This document shows, in pieces, positions 1 to 6,633 of a stretch of 7,694 nucleotides of DNA. Origin of the DNA: Bacteroidales bacterium. Lineage in GTDB: Bacteria; Bacteroidota; Bacteroidia; Bacteroidales; UBA1556. The position numbers were made by a program, and so were the translations under genes. The notes below the pieces were generated by a model. That model was not told the origin of the DNA, made no database searches, and worked only from the letters and a program-made list of their open reading frames with translations. The stretch's first letter is position 1; each line of letters starts with the position of its first letter. Location of the stretch: assembly GCA_029939445.1 (NCBI GenBank), contig JAOZSY010000127.1, forward strand, positions 1 through 7,694. Direction: 5' to 3'.

Positions 1-76
1 GAGTGATTTGCACAGTCAAACAACTTTGCTTTGTCAGACTGAGTGATTTGCGCAGCAAATTGTATCGAAGTCTGAC
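1..76. repeat. Structured intergenic repeat, one full unit plus part of a second
   Basis: The 8-bp arm at 33-40 (GTCAGACT) is exactly inverted at 69-76 (AGTCTGAC). Between them lies a smaller inverted repeat, 46-51 (ATTTGC) against 55-60 (GCAAAT), so the unit can fold as a nested hairpin. The word GAGTGATTTGC occurs at 1-11 and again at 41-51, which suggests a second copy cut by the window edge. It starts 9 bp past the crotonase stop codon. No T-tract follows either arm, so it is not a classical intrinsic terminator. Short palindromic elements with GTCTGAC-type arms remind me of repeats scattered between genes in Bacteroidota genomes, but that family assignment is a recollection. Confidence 0.6.
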
Positions 77-85
77 ATTTAAGAT

Positions 86-859
86 TTACCAATTCGGTTT
101 ACGTTTTTCAAGAAAAGCAGTCATACCCTCTTTACCTTCGCTACCTTCGCCAAATAAAGTTCCGAAATGCTTAGCCTCAAGATCAGAACCTTCAATAAAG
201 GTATTATTCAATCCTTGACGAGTTACTTCTTTTACTTTACGAATAGCCTGTGGCCCTTTGGAAGCTATGCTATTAGCTATTTTCATAACTTCATCCATAA
301 GAGTATCTGGTTCAAAAACTTTTTGAACTAACTGAAGACGAAGAGCCTCGTCTGCCGAAATCATATCTGCTGTAAGAAGAAGGTACATTGCATCAGCTTT
401 ACCAATTAGGCGAGCCATACGTTGTGTGCCAGCATAACCAGGAATAAGACCTAAATTAACCTCTGGTTGACCAAATTTAGCTTTAGTACTTGCAATTCTA
501 AAATCACAGCTCATTGCCAATTCACAACCTCCACCAAGAGCAAAACCATTAATGGCAGCAATTATTGGAAAAGGCATAGACTCTATTCTAGCGAAAGTAT
601 CTTGACCATATTTACTGAAAGCTTGACCTTCGTCAGAAGTTTTACCAACCATTTCAGCAATATCAGCACCAGCAACAAATGCTTTACCAGCACCAGTAAG
701 CACCATTACTCTTATTTCATTATTGGATTCAAATTCATTTAGGAGAGAATTCATTTCATCAAAGAAAGCTGTATTAAGAGCATTCATTGCCTCAGGTCTG
801 CTTATTGTGACAATAGCAACACCATTATTAATTTCTGTTTTCAGTATCATATACGACAT
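86..859 (-). CDS. Enoyl-CoA hydratase/isomerase (crotonase) family protein
   Basis: This 257-residue protein belongs to the crotonase fold, whose members hydrate 2-enoyl-CoA thioesters in fatty-acid oxidation or butyrate-type pathways in the cytoplasm. The oxyanion-hole segments are AGADI (63-67) and LGGGCEL (108-114). Both catalytic glutamates of the rat mitochondrial hydratase (E144, E164) have counterparts, E113 in GGGCEL and E133 in FGQPE. IPGYAGTQR follows at 139-147. Length matches the usual 255-265 residues. I place the start at the ATG at 859 because the recognisable family N-terminus (MILKTEINNGVAIVTISRPE) begins a few residues later. In-frame ATG at 904, TTG at 919 and ATG at 850 are alternatives, and no Shine-Dalgarno helps choose. 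It is transcribed away from the rest of the window with no operon partner visible. The exact substrate (crotonyl-CoA or another acyl-CoA) cannot be told from sequence alone. Confidence 0.9.
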   Translation of the reverse strand: MSYMILKTEINNGVAIVTISRPEAMNALNTAFFDEMNSLLNEFESNNEIRVMVLTGAGKAFVAGADIAEMVGKTSDEGQAFSKYGQDTFARIESMPFPIIAAINGFALGGGCELAMSCDFRIASTKAKFGQPEVNLGLIPGYAGTQRMARLIGKADAMYLLLTADMISADEALRLQLVQKVFEPDTLMDEVMKIANSIASKGPQAIRKVKEVTRQGLNNTFIEGSDLEAKHFGTLFGEGSEGKEGMTAFLEKRKPNW

Positions 860-957
860 GATTTGTGTGGGTTTATTTCGAAATAAATATTTTAACGAAC
901 TCATATGATTGATTAACAAATGATTATGTGATAATTTTGCATACGATTATTGAAACC

Positions 958-965
958 CAAATATA
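958..965 (-). promoter_or_regulatory. Possible -7 element of the crotonase gene
   Basis: Read on the minus strand this is TATATTTG, a full match to the Bacteroidota -7 consensus TAnnTTTG. It lies about 100 bp before the preferred crotonase start. No convincing TTG is found at the expected -33 spacing, where the sequence reads roughly AGGTAATATG. The call therefore rests on one half-site in AT-rich DNA. Confidence 0.3.
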
Positions 966-1341
966 GGAAAAAAAGGGGCTCATATTACCTTAGAACATAG
1001 GGTTATATCGGCAAAACAATGAAGAATAAAATATCCATACTATAACCATTTATAGCAATAATTTTATGCACTTTACCATTATCATCTAATATACAGAACT
1101 ATACAGTACTACTTTAATATAAAGAGGATTATAAATAAATTAAGAGGATAATTATTAACTCTCACTATTCATATTTAAAGATTAGCAAGTACATAAAAAG
1201 AAGTGATATCTATCAGTTTAAGACCGTGTATTTTATTAATTCTGAAACTTATTATTATTGTCTAAAATAATGAATAAACTGTGTGGTTAAATAATAACGA
1301 CAAGCTCTTAAATTAAAGACAAAAGAAGGAGCTCTACCAAA

Positions 1342-1369
1342 TACCTAAACAACAAATAGGTAATTTTTT
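1342..1369 (+). terminator. Weak intrinsic-terminator-like hairpin
   Basis: A 6-bp stem pairs 1342-1347 (TACCTA) with 1357-1362 (TAGGTA) around a 9-nt loop. It is followed, after one more A, by six T residues at 1364-1369. The stem is short and has only two G-C pairs, so termination strength would be low. No gene is recognised upstream on this strand that would need it, and it could be chance in AT-rich DNA. Confidence 0.25.
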
Positions 1370-1508
1370 AATCAAAATGTAAATAAAAACGAATTATAAA
1401 GTCTCTTTTTTAAGAATAAATAGCAAAATAAATACTGTCTATCATTCTGATTATCTATTATATAAACTAGTCATTGGCAAAAAAATAGTTTTTTTTAATA
1501 AAAGCATA

Positions 1509-1537
1509 TTGTATTTACAAAAAAAGATGTATTTTTG
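1509..1537 (+). promoter_or_regulatory. Promoter of the tRNA-Gln transcription unit
   Basis: The -7 element TATTTTTG (1530-1537) matches the Bacteroidota consensus TAnnTTTG exactly. A -33-like TTG (1509-1511, within ATTG) lies 18 bp upstream. Transcription would begin near 1543-1546, giving a leader of about 15 nt before the mature tRNA. An A7-TAG-T8 block at 1479-1496 lies just upstream and could strengthen the promoter. The match, the spacing and the position directly before a stable-RNA gene make this the best promoter in the window. Confidence 0.7.
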
Positions 1538-1558
1538 CGTTCCGTTAAACGGAGGTAA

Positions 1559-1629
1559 TGACCTATGGTGTAATGGTAGCACTACAGTTTTTGGTTCTGT
1601 CAGTCAAGGTTCAAATCCTTGTAGGTCAA
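1559..1629 (+). tRNA. tRNA-Gln (anticodon UUG)
   Basis: All four arms can be drawn. The acceptor TGACCTA (1559-1565) pairs perfectly with TAGGTCA (1622-1628). The D stem is 1568-1571 with 1579-1582, closed by a T-G wobble. The anticodon stem is 1584-1588 with 1596-1600. The T stem CAAGG/CCTTG is 1605-1609 with 1617-1621, around the loop TTCAAAT. The anticodon TTG sits at 1591-1593 and reads glutamine codons CAA and, by wobble, CAG. The weak first pair U1-A72 fits glutamine tRNAs. The discriminator is A at 1629, where E. coli tRNA-Gln has G. CCA is not encoded and must be added afterwards. The innermost anticodon-stem pair is T-T (1588 with 1596) instead of a Watson-Crick pair. Confidence 0.95.
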
Positions 1630-1726
1630 CAAGGGTGAGTCTGAAAACCTTATCCGGAAATCGATAGCAATATTGATTTTAAACAGAAGGAGATTTGAGA
1701 AGAGGGGACGATGTCCCCTCTTTTTT
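1630..1726 (+). ncRNA. Putative structured trailer RNA of the tRNA-Gln transcript
   Basis: About 70 nt separate the tRNA 3' end from a strong terminator, and nothing in between codes for protein. The segment holds a 9-bp stem, 1658-1666 with 1671-1679 (one G-T wobble), closed by the GNRA-type tetraloop GCAA at 1667-1670. A weaker AAGG/CCTT pairing (1631-1634 with 1648-1651) lies ahead, and a purine-rich linker at 1685-1703 leads into the terminator. RNase processing at the tRNA 3' end would release an RNA of roughly 95 nt with a terminator tail, the usual build of a bacterial small RNA. I do not recognise the family. It may simply be a discarded trailer. The transcript is seen in sequence; function is inference. 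Confidence 0.4.
1700..1726 (+). terminator. Strong intrinsic terminator of the tRNA-Gln unit
   Basis: A 10-bp perfect stem pairs 1700-1709 (AAGAGGGGAC) with 1713-1722 around the 3-nt loop GAT, and a run of six T residues (1721-1726) follows or overlaps its base. Five consecutive G/C-rich pairs make it stable. It separates tRNA-Gln from rimP. Confidence 0.92.
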
Positions 1727-1762
1727 GTACCTTAAGAGAACTAAATATTATACTCAAAACTC

Positions 1763-1779
1763 TCTAATTATTAATTAGA
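1763..1779. promoter_or_regulatory. 17-bp palindrome before rimP, possible operator
   Basis: TCTAATTA-T-TAATTAGA is a perfect inverted repeat with one central base, ending 28 bp before the rimP start codon. Its size and symmetry fit the binding site of a dimeric repressor or activator. It is all A/T apart from one C and one G, so chance occurrence is possible. No clean TAnnTTTG promoter is seen between it and rimP. Confidence 0.3.
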
Positions 1780-1807
1780 TAGCAAATGATATTTTAATAT
1801 ATACTAG

Positions 1808-2275
1808 ATGATAAAGAAGAAATTAATAGCGGAACTAGCACAGGAGCGAATAGATGAGCTTGCAAAAGACAGCATCTTCATTGTTTCTATTGATATAAGT
1901 TCGGCAAATCATATCAAAGTAATACTTGATGGCGATACTGGTGTAAGTATTGAGCAATGCATTTCGGTAAGCCGTAATGTAGAGCATAATCTAGATAGAG
2001 AAATTGAAGATTTCAGTCTAGAGGTAACATCTTTTAGTCTTTCTGATGCCTTGGAGATGGAGCGTCAGTTTATGAAGTATATTAATAAGAATATCATAGT
2101 AGTATTAACAGAAAGCAATAAGAAAATAGAGGCGAAATTACTTAAGTATACGCCCAACGAAATAGAGATAGAATTGATACTTACAAAAAAACAAATAAAG
2201 GCTAAAGTAGAGCCATTGCTAAGAGTAAGTTTCGACGATATCAAAGAAGTAAAATCATTAATCAGCTTTAAATAA
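1808..2275 (+). CDS. rimP: Ribosome maturation factor RimP
   Basis: RimP binds the free 30S subunit and is needed for its efficient maturation. The 155-residue length equals that of Bacteroidales RimP, and the protein ends in LISFK as I remember it from Bacteroides. Two regions are visible: an N-terminal alpha/beta domain (about 1-80, with the ISVSRNVEHNLD helix at 52-63) and a C-terminal SH3-like barrel (about 85-155). The conserved loop joining them, SPGLDRPL in E. coli and SAGIGQPF in Bacteroides, here reads SFSLSDAL (75-82). The small/Gly pair and the proline are therefore replaced. Genomic position decides the identity: the gene sits 7 bp before nusA and two genes before infB, the classic rimP-nusA-infB cluster. 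The start is the ATG at 1808 with no Shine-Dalgarno, as usual for the phylum. Confidence 0.9.
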   Translation: MIKKKLIAELAQERIDELAKDSIFIVSIDISSANHIKVILDGDTGVSIEQCISVSRNVEHNLDREIEDFSLEVTSFSLSDALEMERQFMKYINKNIIVVLTESNKKIEAKLLKYTPNEIEIELILTKKQIKAKVEPLLRVSFDDIKEVKSLISFK

Positions 2276-2282
2276 CGCACTA

Positions 2283-3518
2283 ATGAATAGTTTAAATCTA
2301 GTAGAATCATTCGCAGAATTTAAGGAGTTCAAAAATATTGATCGTCCTACAATGATGCGTATTTTGGAAGAGGTATTCCGAAATACATTATTAAAGAAAT
2401 ACGACACCGATGAGAATTTCGACATAATTGTAAATGTTGACAAAGGTGACTTAGAGATATGGCAATATAGAGAAGTTGTAAAAGACGGAGAGGTAGAAGA
2501 TCCTATCAGTGAAATTGCATATTCTGAAGCTATTAAAATTGAGCCAGATTTTGAGATTGGAGAGGAAGTTTCTGAGGAAATAAAACTTACAGACTTTGGT
2601 CGTCGTGAGGTACTAACTATCCGTCAGAATTTAGCCGCTAAGATTCAAGAATTTGAAAGAGATAATGATTTCAAGAAATATAAAGATCGTATTGGTGAGG
2701 TAGTTACTGGCGAAGTTTATCAAATTTGGAAAAAGGAAATTCTTATTCTTGATGATGAAGACATTGAACTTATTCTTCCTAAAACAGAGCAAATTCCTGC
2801 TGATTATTTCCGCAAAGGAGATACAGTAAAGGCTGTTGTTCTTAATGTTGAATTAAGAAATAATAATCCAGTAATTATTCTTTCACGAACTGCTCCAATT
2901 TTCTTAGAACGACTATTTGAAGCAGAGGTTCCAGAGGTATTTGACGGACTTATTACTATTAAGAATATTGTTAGAGAGCCGGGCGAAAGAGCAAAAGTAG
3001 CTGTAGAGTCATACGACGATCGTATTGACCCAGTAGGTGCTTGTGTTGGAATGAAAGGTTCTCGTATTCATGGTATTGTTCGCGAATTGCGTAACGAAAA
3101 CATTGATGTGATTAACTATACAAACAACCTTAACCTGTTTATTCAGCGCTCATTAAGCCCTGCAAAAATTTCTAACATTACTATTAATGAAGAAGATAAG
3201 AGAGCAGACGTATTTTTACGTCCAGATCAAGTATCTTTAGCAATTGGTAAAGGCGGAAATAATATTAAATTAGCGGGCAAACTTACAGGTTACGAAATAG
3301 ATGTATATCGTGATACTGATGAGGATATTGATGATGTAAATATTTCAGAATTCTCTGATGAAATTGATCAGTGGGTTATTGAACAATTTAAATCAATTGG
3401 TTGTGATACAGCAAGAAGTATTTTAGATTTGAGTATGGAAGAACTTGTTTCGCGTACTGATTTAGAAGAAGAAACAGTAAATGAAGTATTCGCAATATTA
3501 CGTGCAGAATTTGAATAA
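2283..3518 (+). CDS. nusA: Transcription termination/antitermination protein NusA
   Basis: NusA binds RNA polymerase and nascent RNA and modulates pausing, intrinsic termination and antitermination. The 411-residue protein shows the standard order: an RNA-polymerase-binding N-terminal domain (about 1-130); an S1 domain (about 136-202, starting GEVVTGEVYQIW and ending ILSRTAP); KH1 with the GMKG loop at 256-259 after REPGERAKVAV (231-241); KH2 with the GKGG loop at 322-325; and a short acidic C-terminal helical segment (about 345-411) that includes a helix-hairpin-helix-like stretch. It lacks the two long acidic repeats of E. coli NusA, which fits the shorter form of this phylum. The start ATG lies 7 bp after the rimP stop, so the two are almost certainly co-transcribed. 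Confidence 0.96.
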   Translation: MNSLNLVESFAEFKEFKNIDRPTMMRILEEVFRNTLLKKYDTDENFDIIVNVDKGDLEIWQYREVVKDGEVEDPISEIAYSEAIKIEPDFEIGEEVSEEIKLTDFGRREVLTIRQNLAAKIQEFERDNDFKKYKDRIGEVVTGEVYQIWKKEILILDDEDIELILPKTEQIPADYFRKGDTVKAVVLNVELRNNNPVIILSRTAPIFLERLFEAEVPEVFDGLITIKNIVREPGERAKVAVESYDDRIDPVGACVGMKGSRIHGIVRELRNENIDVINYTNNLNLFIQRSLSPAKISNITINEEDKRADVFLRPDQVSLAIGKGGNNIKLAGKLTGYEIDVYRDTDEDIDDVNISEFSDEIDQWVIEQFKSIGCDTARSILDLSMEELVSRTDLEEETVNEVFAILRAEFE

Positions 3519-3639
3519 TCATTCTTTTAAAAGAAATTCTAATTATGTAGTAATATTAATAAATATAAAAAAACCCGATTTAAAATAAGCCGTGAGGTGG
3601 ACAAAATTGGTTATCGAACAGATAAATTTGACTTATAAT

Positions 3640-6627
3640 ATGGCAGCAAAAGGCAAAGTACAAAGATTAAGGAAAGTAGCGGCAGAGTTCAATCTGGGGA
3701 CATCAACAGTTGTTGAGTTTTTAGAGAAGAAAGGCTTCGCATTAGGAGATAGTAGTCCTAATGCAAAGATATCTCCTGAGGCGTATGAACTTTTAGAACA
3801 GAAATTCTCTACCGACAAATCGGTAAAGGAACTAAAGGAAAAATTAGCCGAAGAGTATCATGGCACTCGAACAAAGCGTAGAGATGAAGCTAAAGAGAAA
3901 GAAGAAGCTGAATTAATCGCAAAGATTGAAGCTGAAAAAGCGGCTCAATTAGCAGCTAAAGAGGAAGAGAAAGCTCAAAAAGCAGCTGAAGAGCAAGCAC
4001 AAAAGGATGTTGCTACAGAAAAACTACAGTTACAACAAGAGCTTGCAAATAAGGCTTTAGCTGAGGCTGAGGCTAAAAAGGAGAAGAAAGCTGACAAAAA
4101 AGAAAGTCAAAAAGAAACTCCTAAGAAAGTTGCGAAGAAAGCTGATAAAGTTAAAAAAGAAGAGCCTAAAAAGGAAACGCCTGCCGAAACTCCAAAGGAG
4201 CAAAGTGAGCCTTCTAATAAAAAGGACAAAGGGCCTAAAGTATTAGGAACTGTTGACTTAGAAAGCATGAATCAGAAAACTAGGCCAAGTAAAAAGACTA
4301 AGAAACAACGTGCTGAAGAAAAAGCTGCCAAAACTAATACTTCTTCTTCAAACACACCTGATTCTAAGCCTAAAGCTGCTGAAGTTAGGAAAACTGAAGA
4401 AGTTAAAGTTACTGCTAAAGTTGTAACTACAGAAAAGCCTGTAGATGATAACTTTATTCAAACAAAGATAACTAAACTTGAAGGTCCTAAAGTATTAGGA
4501 AAGATAGTGTTGCCTGTTGATAAAAAACCAAGCAAAAAGAAGAAGCCTGTAGGTTCTTCATCTGACGATCCTAAGAAGAAAAATGCTAATCGTAAGCGAA
4601 GAAAGAGAATTAAAACTGATAAGCCTGCTAATGCAGCTACAGCAACTCAAGGCAATAGCAGAGTCCGAGACGACAAGAAAAAGCGTAATAAGAAAAAGAA
4701 GAAGGAGGTAAAAGCTGAACCTACTGCTGAGGAAATTTCTAAGCAAATTAAAACAACTTTAGCTCGCCTAAGTAATAATACAAAAGGTAAAGGTGCTAAG
4801 TACCGTCGTCAGAAAAGAGATGCAATTTCTGAAACTCATCAAAAGGAGGTTGAACAAGCAGCAGCAGAAAAAGCAATCATTAAGGTTACAGAGTTTGTAA
4901 CTGCAAGTGAATTAGCTACAATGATGGATGTTTCTGTTAACGAAATCATTAAAGTATGTATGTCGTTAGGTATGTTTGTTTCTATAAACCAACGACTTGA
5001 TGCAGAAACTATCAGCGTAGTAGTTGATGAGTTTGGTTTTGAAGTAGACTTTATTGGTGCTAAAGAAGTTGAAGAGGTTCTTGCTGAAGAGGAAGAAGAT
5101 AAAGAAGAGGATCTTAAGCCACGTAATCCTATTGTAACAGTAATGGGACACGTTGACCACGGTAAAACATCATTACTTGACTTTATAAGAGAAACTAATG
5201 TAATTGCTGGTGAAGCTGGAGGAATAACTCAGCATATTGGTGCTTATGAGGTGGAACTAAAAACAGGTGAGCATATTACTTTCCTTGATACTCCAGGTCA
5301 CGAAGCATTTACAGCAATGCGTGCTCGTGGATCAAAGATTACTGATATTGCAATTATTGTAATTGCAGCGGACGATAGTATAATGCCACAAACAAAAGAG
5401 GCAATCTCTCACGCACAAGCAGCTGATGTACCTATTGTATTTGCTATAAATAAAATTGATAAAGATGGTGCTAATCCTGACAGAATTAAGGAAGAGCTCT
5501 CTCAAATGAATATCCTTGTTGAGGATTGGGGTGGTAAGTTTCAATCTCAAGAGATTTCGGCAAAGAATGGTACTAATGTAGACCTTTTAATGGAGAAAGT
5601 AATTCTTGAATCAGAAATGTTAGAATTAAAAGCAAATCCAAATAGAAGAGCATCAGCAACTGTACTTGAGGCTTCACTTGATAAAGGTAAGGGATATGTT
5701 ACTAAAGTATTGGTTCAGAAAGGAACTTTAAAAATTGGTGATGTTGTACTTGCTGGGACCACTCATGGTAAAGTAAAGGCCATGTTTAACGAACGTGGAG
5801 TAAATATTACTGAAGCAGGACCTGCAACTCCTACCCTATTATTGGGACTTAATAGTGCACCACAAGCTGGCGATTCGTTACGTGTAATGAATGACGAAAA
5901 GGAAGCTAGAAACATAGCTCTAAAACGTGAGCAGCTGCAACGTGAGCAGGGTGTTCGTACAAATAAACATATTACTCTTGATGAAATTGGTCGTAGATTG
6001 GCAATTGGAGACTTTAAAGAACTTAACATTATTATTAAAGGTGATGTTGATGGTTCGGTTGAAGCACTATCTGATTCTTTAACAAAACTATCTACCGAAG
6101 AAATTCAAGTAAATATAATTCAGAAATCAGTAGGACAAGTAAATGAAGCCGATGTGGTATTAGCAAGCGCTTCAGATGCTATTATTATTGCTTTCCAAGT
6201 TCGCCCATCACTATTAGCTCGTCAGCTTGCTGATAGAGAAGAAATAGATATTCGTACGTATTCTATTATTTACAAAGCTATTGAAGAAATCAAAGATGCA
6301 ATGGAAGGCATGTTATCGCCAGATACTATTGAGGAGATTGTTTGTAGCGTAGAGGTTCGTGATGTATTTAAGATTACTAAAGTTGGAACAGTAGCAGGTT
6401 GTTACGTTCTTGATGGTAAAATATCTAGAAATACTAATGTTAGAATTATCCGCGATGGTATAGTAACATACACTGGAGCACTTGGATCACTGAAAAGATT
6501 TAAAGATGATGCTAAGGAAGTTAATAAAGGTTACGAATGTGGTCTTAATATAGATAACTTCAATGACATTAAAGTAGGTGATATAATTGAAGGTTACGAA
6601 GAGAAAGAAGTAAAACGTAAGTTATAA
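3640..6627 (+). CDS. infB: Translation initiation factor IF-2
   Basis: IF2 is the GTPase that brings initiator fMet-tRNA to the 30S subunit and promotes subunit joining. The 995-residue product has an N-terminal IF2N-like domain (about 1-55) and a long Lys/Ala/Glu linker (about 60-410) with two GPKVLG motifs (198-203, 282-287). A second IF2N domain follows (about 415-475). The GTPase domain carries G1 GHVDHGKT (503-510), switch-I GGITQH (527-532), DTPGH (550-554), NKID (604-607) and SAK (640-642). Domains II-IV run to the C-terminus, with the fMet-tRNA-binding signature VGTVAGCYV and GYECG. I chose the ATG at 3640; a GTG at 3592 would add 16 residues unlike other IF2 N-termini. No Shine-Dalgarno is present. 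The 121-bp gap after nusA has no terminator. Stop is TAA followed by a second TAA. Confidence 0.97.
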   Translation: MAAKGKVQRLRKVAAEFNLGTSTVVEFLEKKGFALGDSSPNAKISPEAYELLEQKFSTDKSVKELKEKLAEEYHGTRTKRRDEAKEKEEAELIAKIEAEKAAQLAAKEEEKAQKAAEEQAQKDVATEKLQLQQELANKALAEAEAKKEKKADKKESQKETPKKVAKKADKVKKEEPKKETPAETPKEQSEPSNKKDKGPKVLGTVDLESMNQKTRPSKKTKKQRAEEKAAKTNTSSSNTPDSKPKAAEVRKTEEVKVTAKVVTTEKPVDDNFIQTKITKLEGPKVLGKIVLPVDKKPSKKKKPVGSSSDDPKKKNANRKRRKRIKTDKPANAATATQGNSRVRDDKKKRNKKKKKEVKAEPTAEEISKQIKTTLARLSNNTKGKGAKYRRQKRDAISETHQKEVEQAAAEKAIIKVTEFVTASELATMMDVSVNEIIKVCMSLGMFVSINQRLDAETISVVVDEFGFEVDFIGAKEVEEVLAEEEEDKEEDLKPRNPIVTVMGHVDHGKTSLLDFIRETNVIAGEAGGITQHIGAYEVELKTGEHITFLDTPGHEAFTAMRARGSKITDIAIIVIAADDSIMPQTKEAISHAQAADVPIVFAINKIDKDGANPDRIKEELSQMNILVEDWGGKFQSQEISAKNGTNVDLLMEKVILESEMLELKANPNRRASATVLEASLDKGKGYVTKVLVQKGTLKIGDVVLAGTTHGKVKAMFNERGVNITEAGPATPTLLLGLNSAPQAGDSLRVMNDEKEARNIALKREQLQREQGVRTNKHITLDEIGRRLAIGDFKELNIIIKGDVDGSVEALSDSLTKLSTEEIQVNIIQKSVGQVNEADVVLASASDAIIIAFQVRPSLLARQLADREEIDIRTYSIIYKAIEEIKDAMEGMLSPDTIEEIVCSVEVRDVFKITKVGTVAGCYVLDGKISRNTNVRIIRDGIVTYTGALGSLKRFKDDAKEVNKGYECGLNIDNFNDIKVGDIIEGYEEKEVKRKL

Positions 6628-6633
6628 TAATTC

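Larger units (their letters stand above)
920..1508. other. AT-rich gene-free stretch
   Basis: I find no credible protein-coding gene here on either strand. The only ATG frames I followed on the plus strand are about eight codons long (for example from 1019). Items seen are: a near-perfect tandem 10-bp repeat ATACAG(A/T)ACT at 1091-1110; AAGAGGAT at 1122-1129 and again at 1142-1149; two potential hairpins with a T-run at 1303-1369; and an A7-TAG-T8 block at 1479-1496 that may act as bent or UP-like DNA ahead of the tRNA promoter. A diverged RNA gene cannot be excluded by eye. Confidence 0.6.

Noticed and set aside
33..76. Left-end inverted repeat as an intrinsic terminator of the crotonase gene
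   Set aside because: The arms are symmetrical and well placed, but no T-run follows on the minus strand and the 28-nt loop is long. It fits a repeat element better.
1019..1045. Eight-codon ATG frame MKNKISIL as a leader peptide
   Set aside because: There is no terminator/antiterminator pair or regulated gene directly downstream. Such short frames are expected by chance.
1558..1638. 26-codon open frame starting ATG ACC over the tRNA, preceded by GGAGGT at 1551-1556
   Set aside because: It coincides with a complete tRNA-Gln cloverleaf, the GGAGGT lies only one base from the ATG, and this phylum rarely uses Shine-Dalgarno sequences.
3592..3639. GTG at 3592 as the infB start
   Set aside because: The 16 added residues look unlike IF2 N-termini, whereas the protein from the ATG at 3640 begins with the usual basic IF2N domain.
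4702..4851. Shine-Dalgarno-like AGGAGG words inside infB (near 4704 and 4843) as internal IF2 start sites
   Set aside because: No ATG, GTG or TTG stands at a proper distance. The words come from AAG GAG GTN codons for Lys-Glu-Val in a KE-rich linker.
4558..6029. Minus-strand open frames opposite infB (62-88 codons)
   Set aside because: They are shadows of the infB reading frame, rich in Ser/Leu/Phe from antisense Lys/Glu codons, with no family resemblance or start context.
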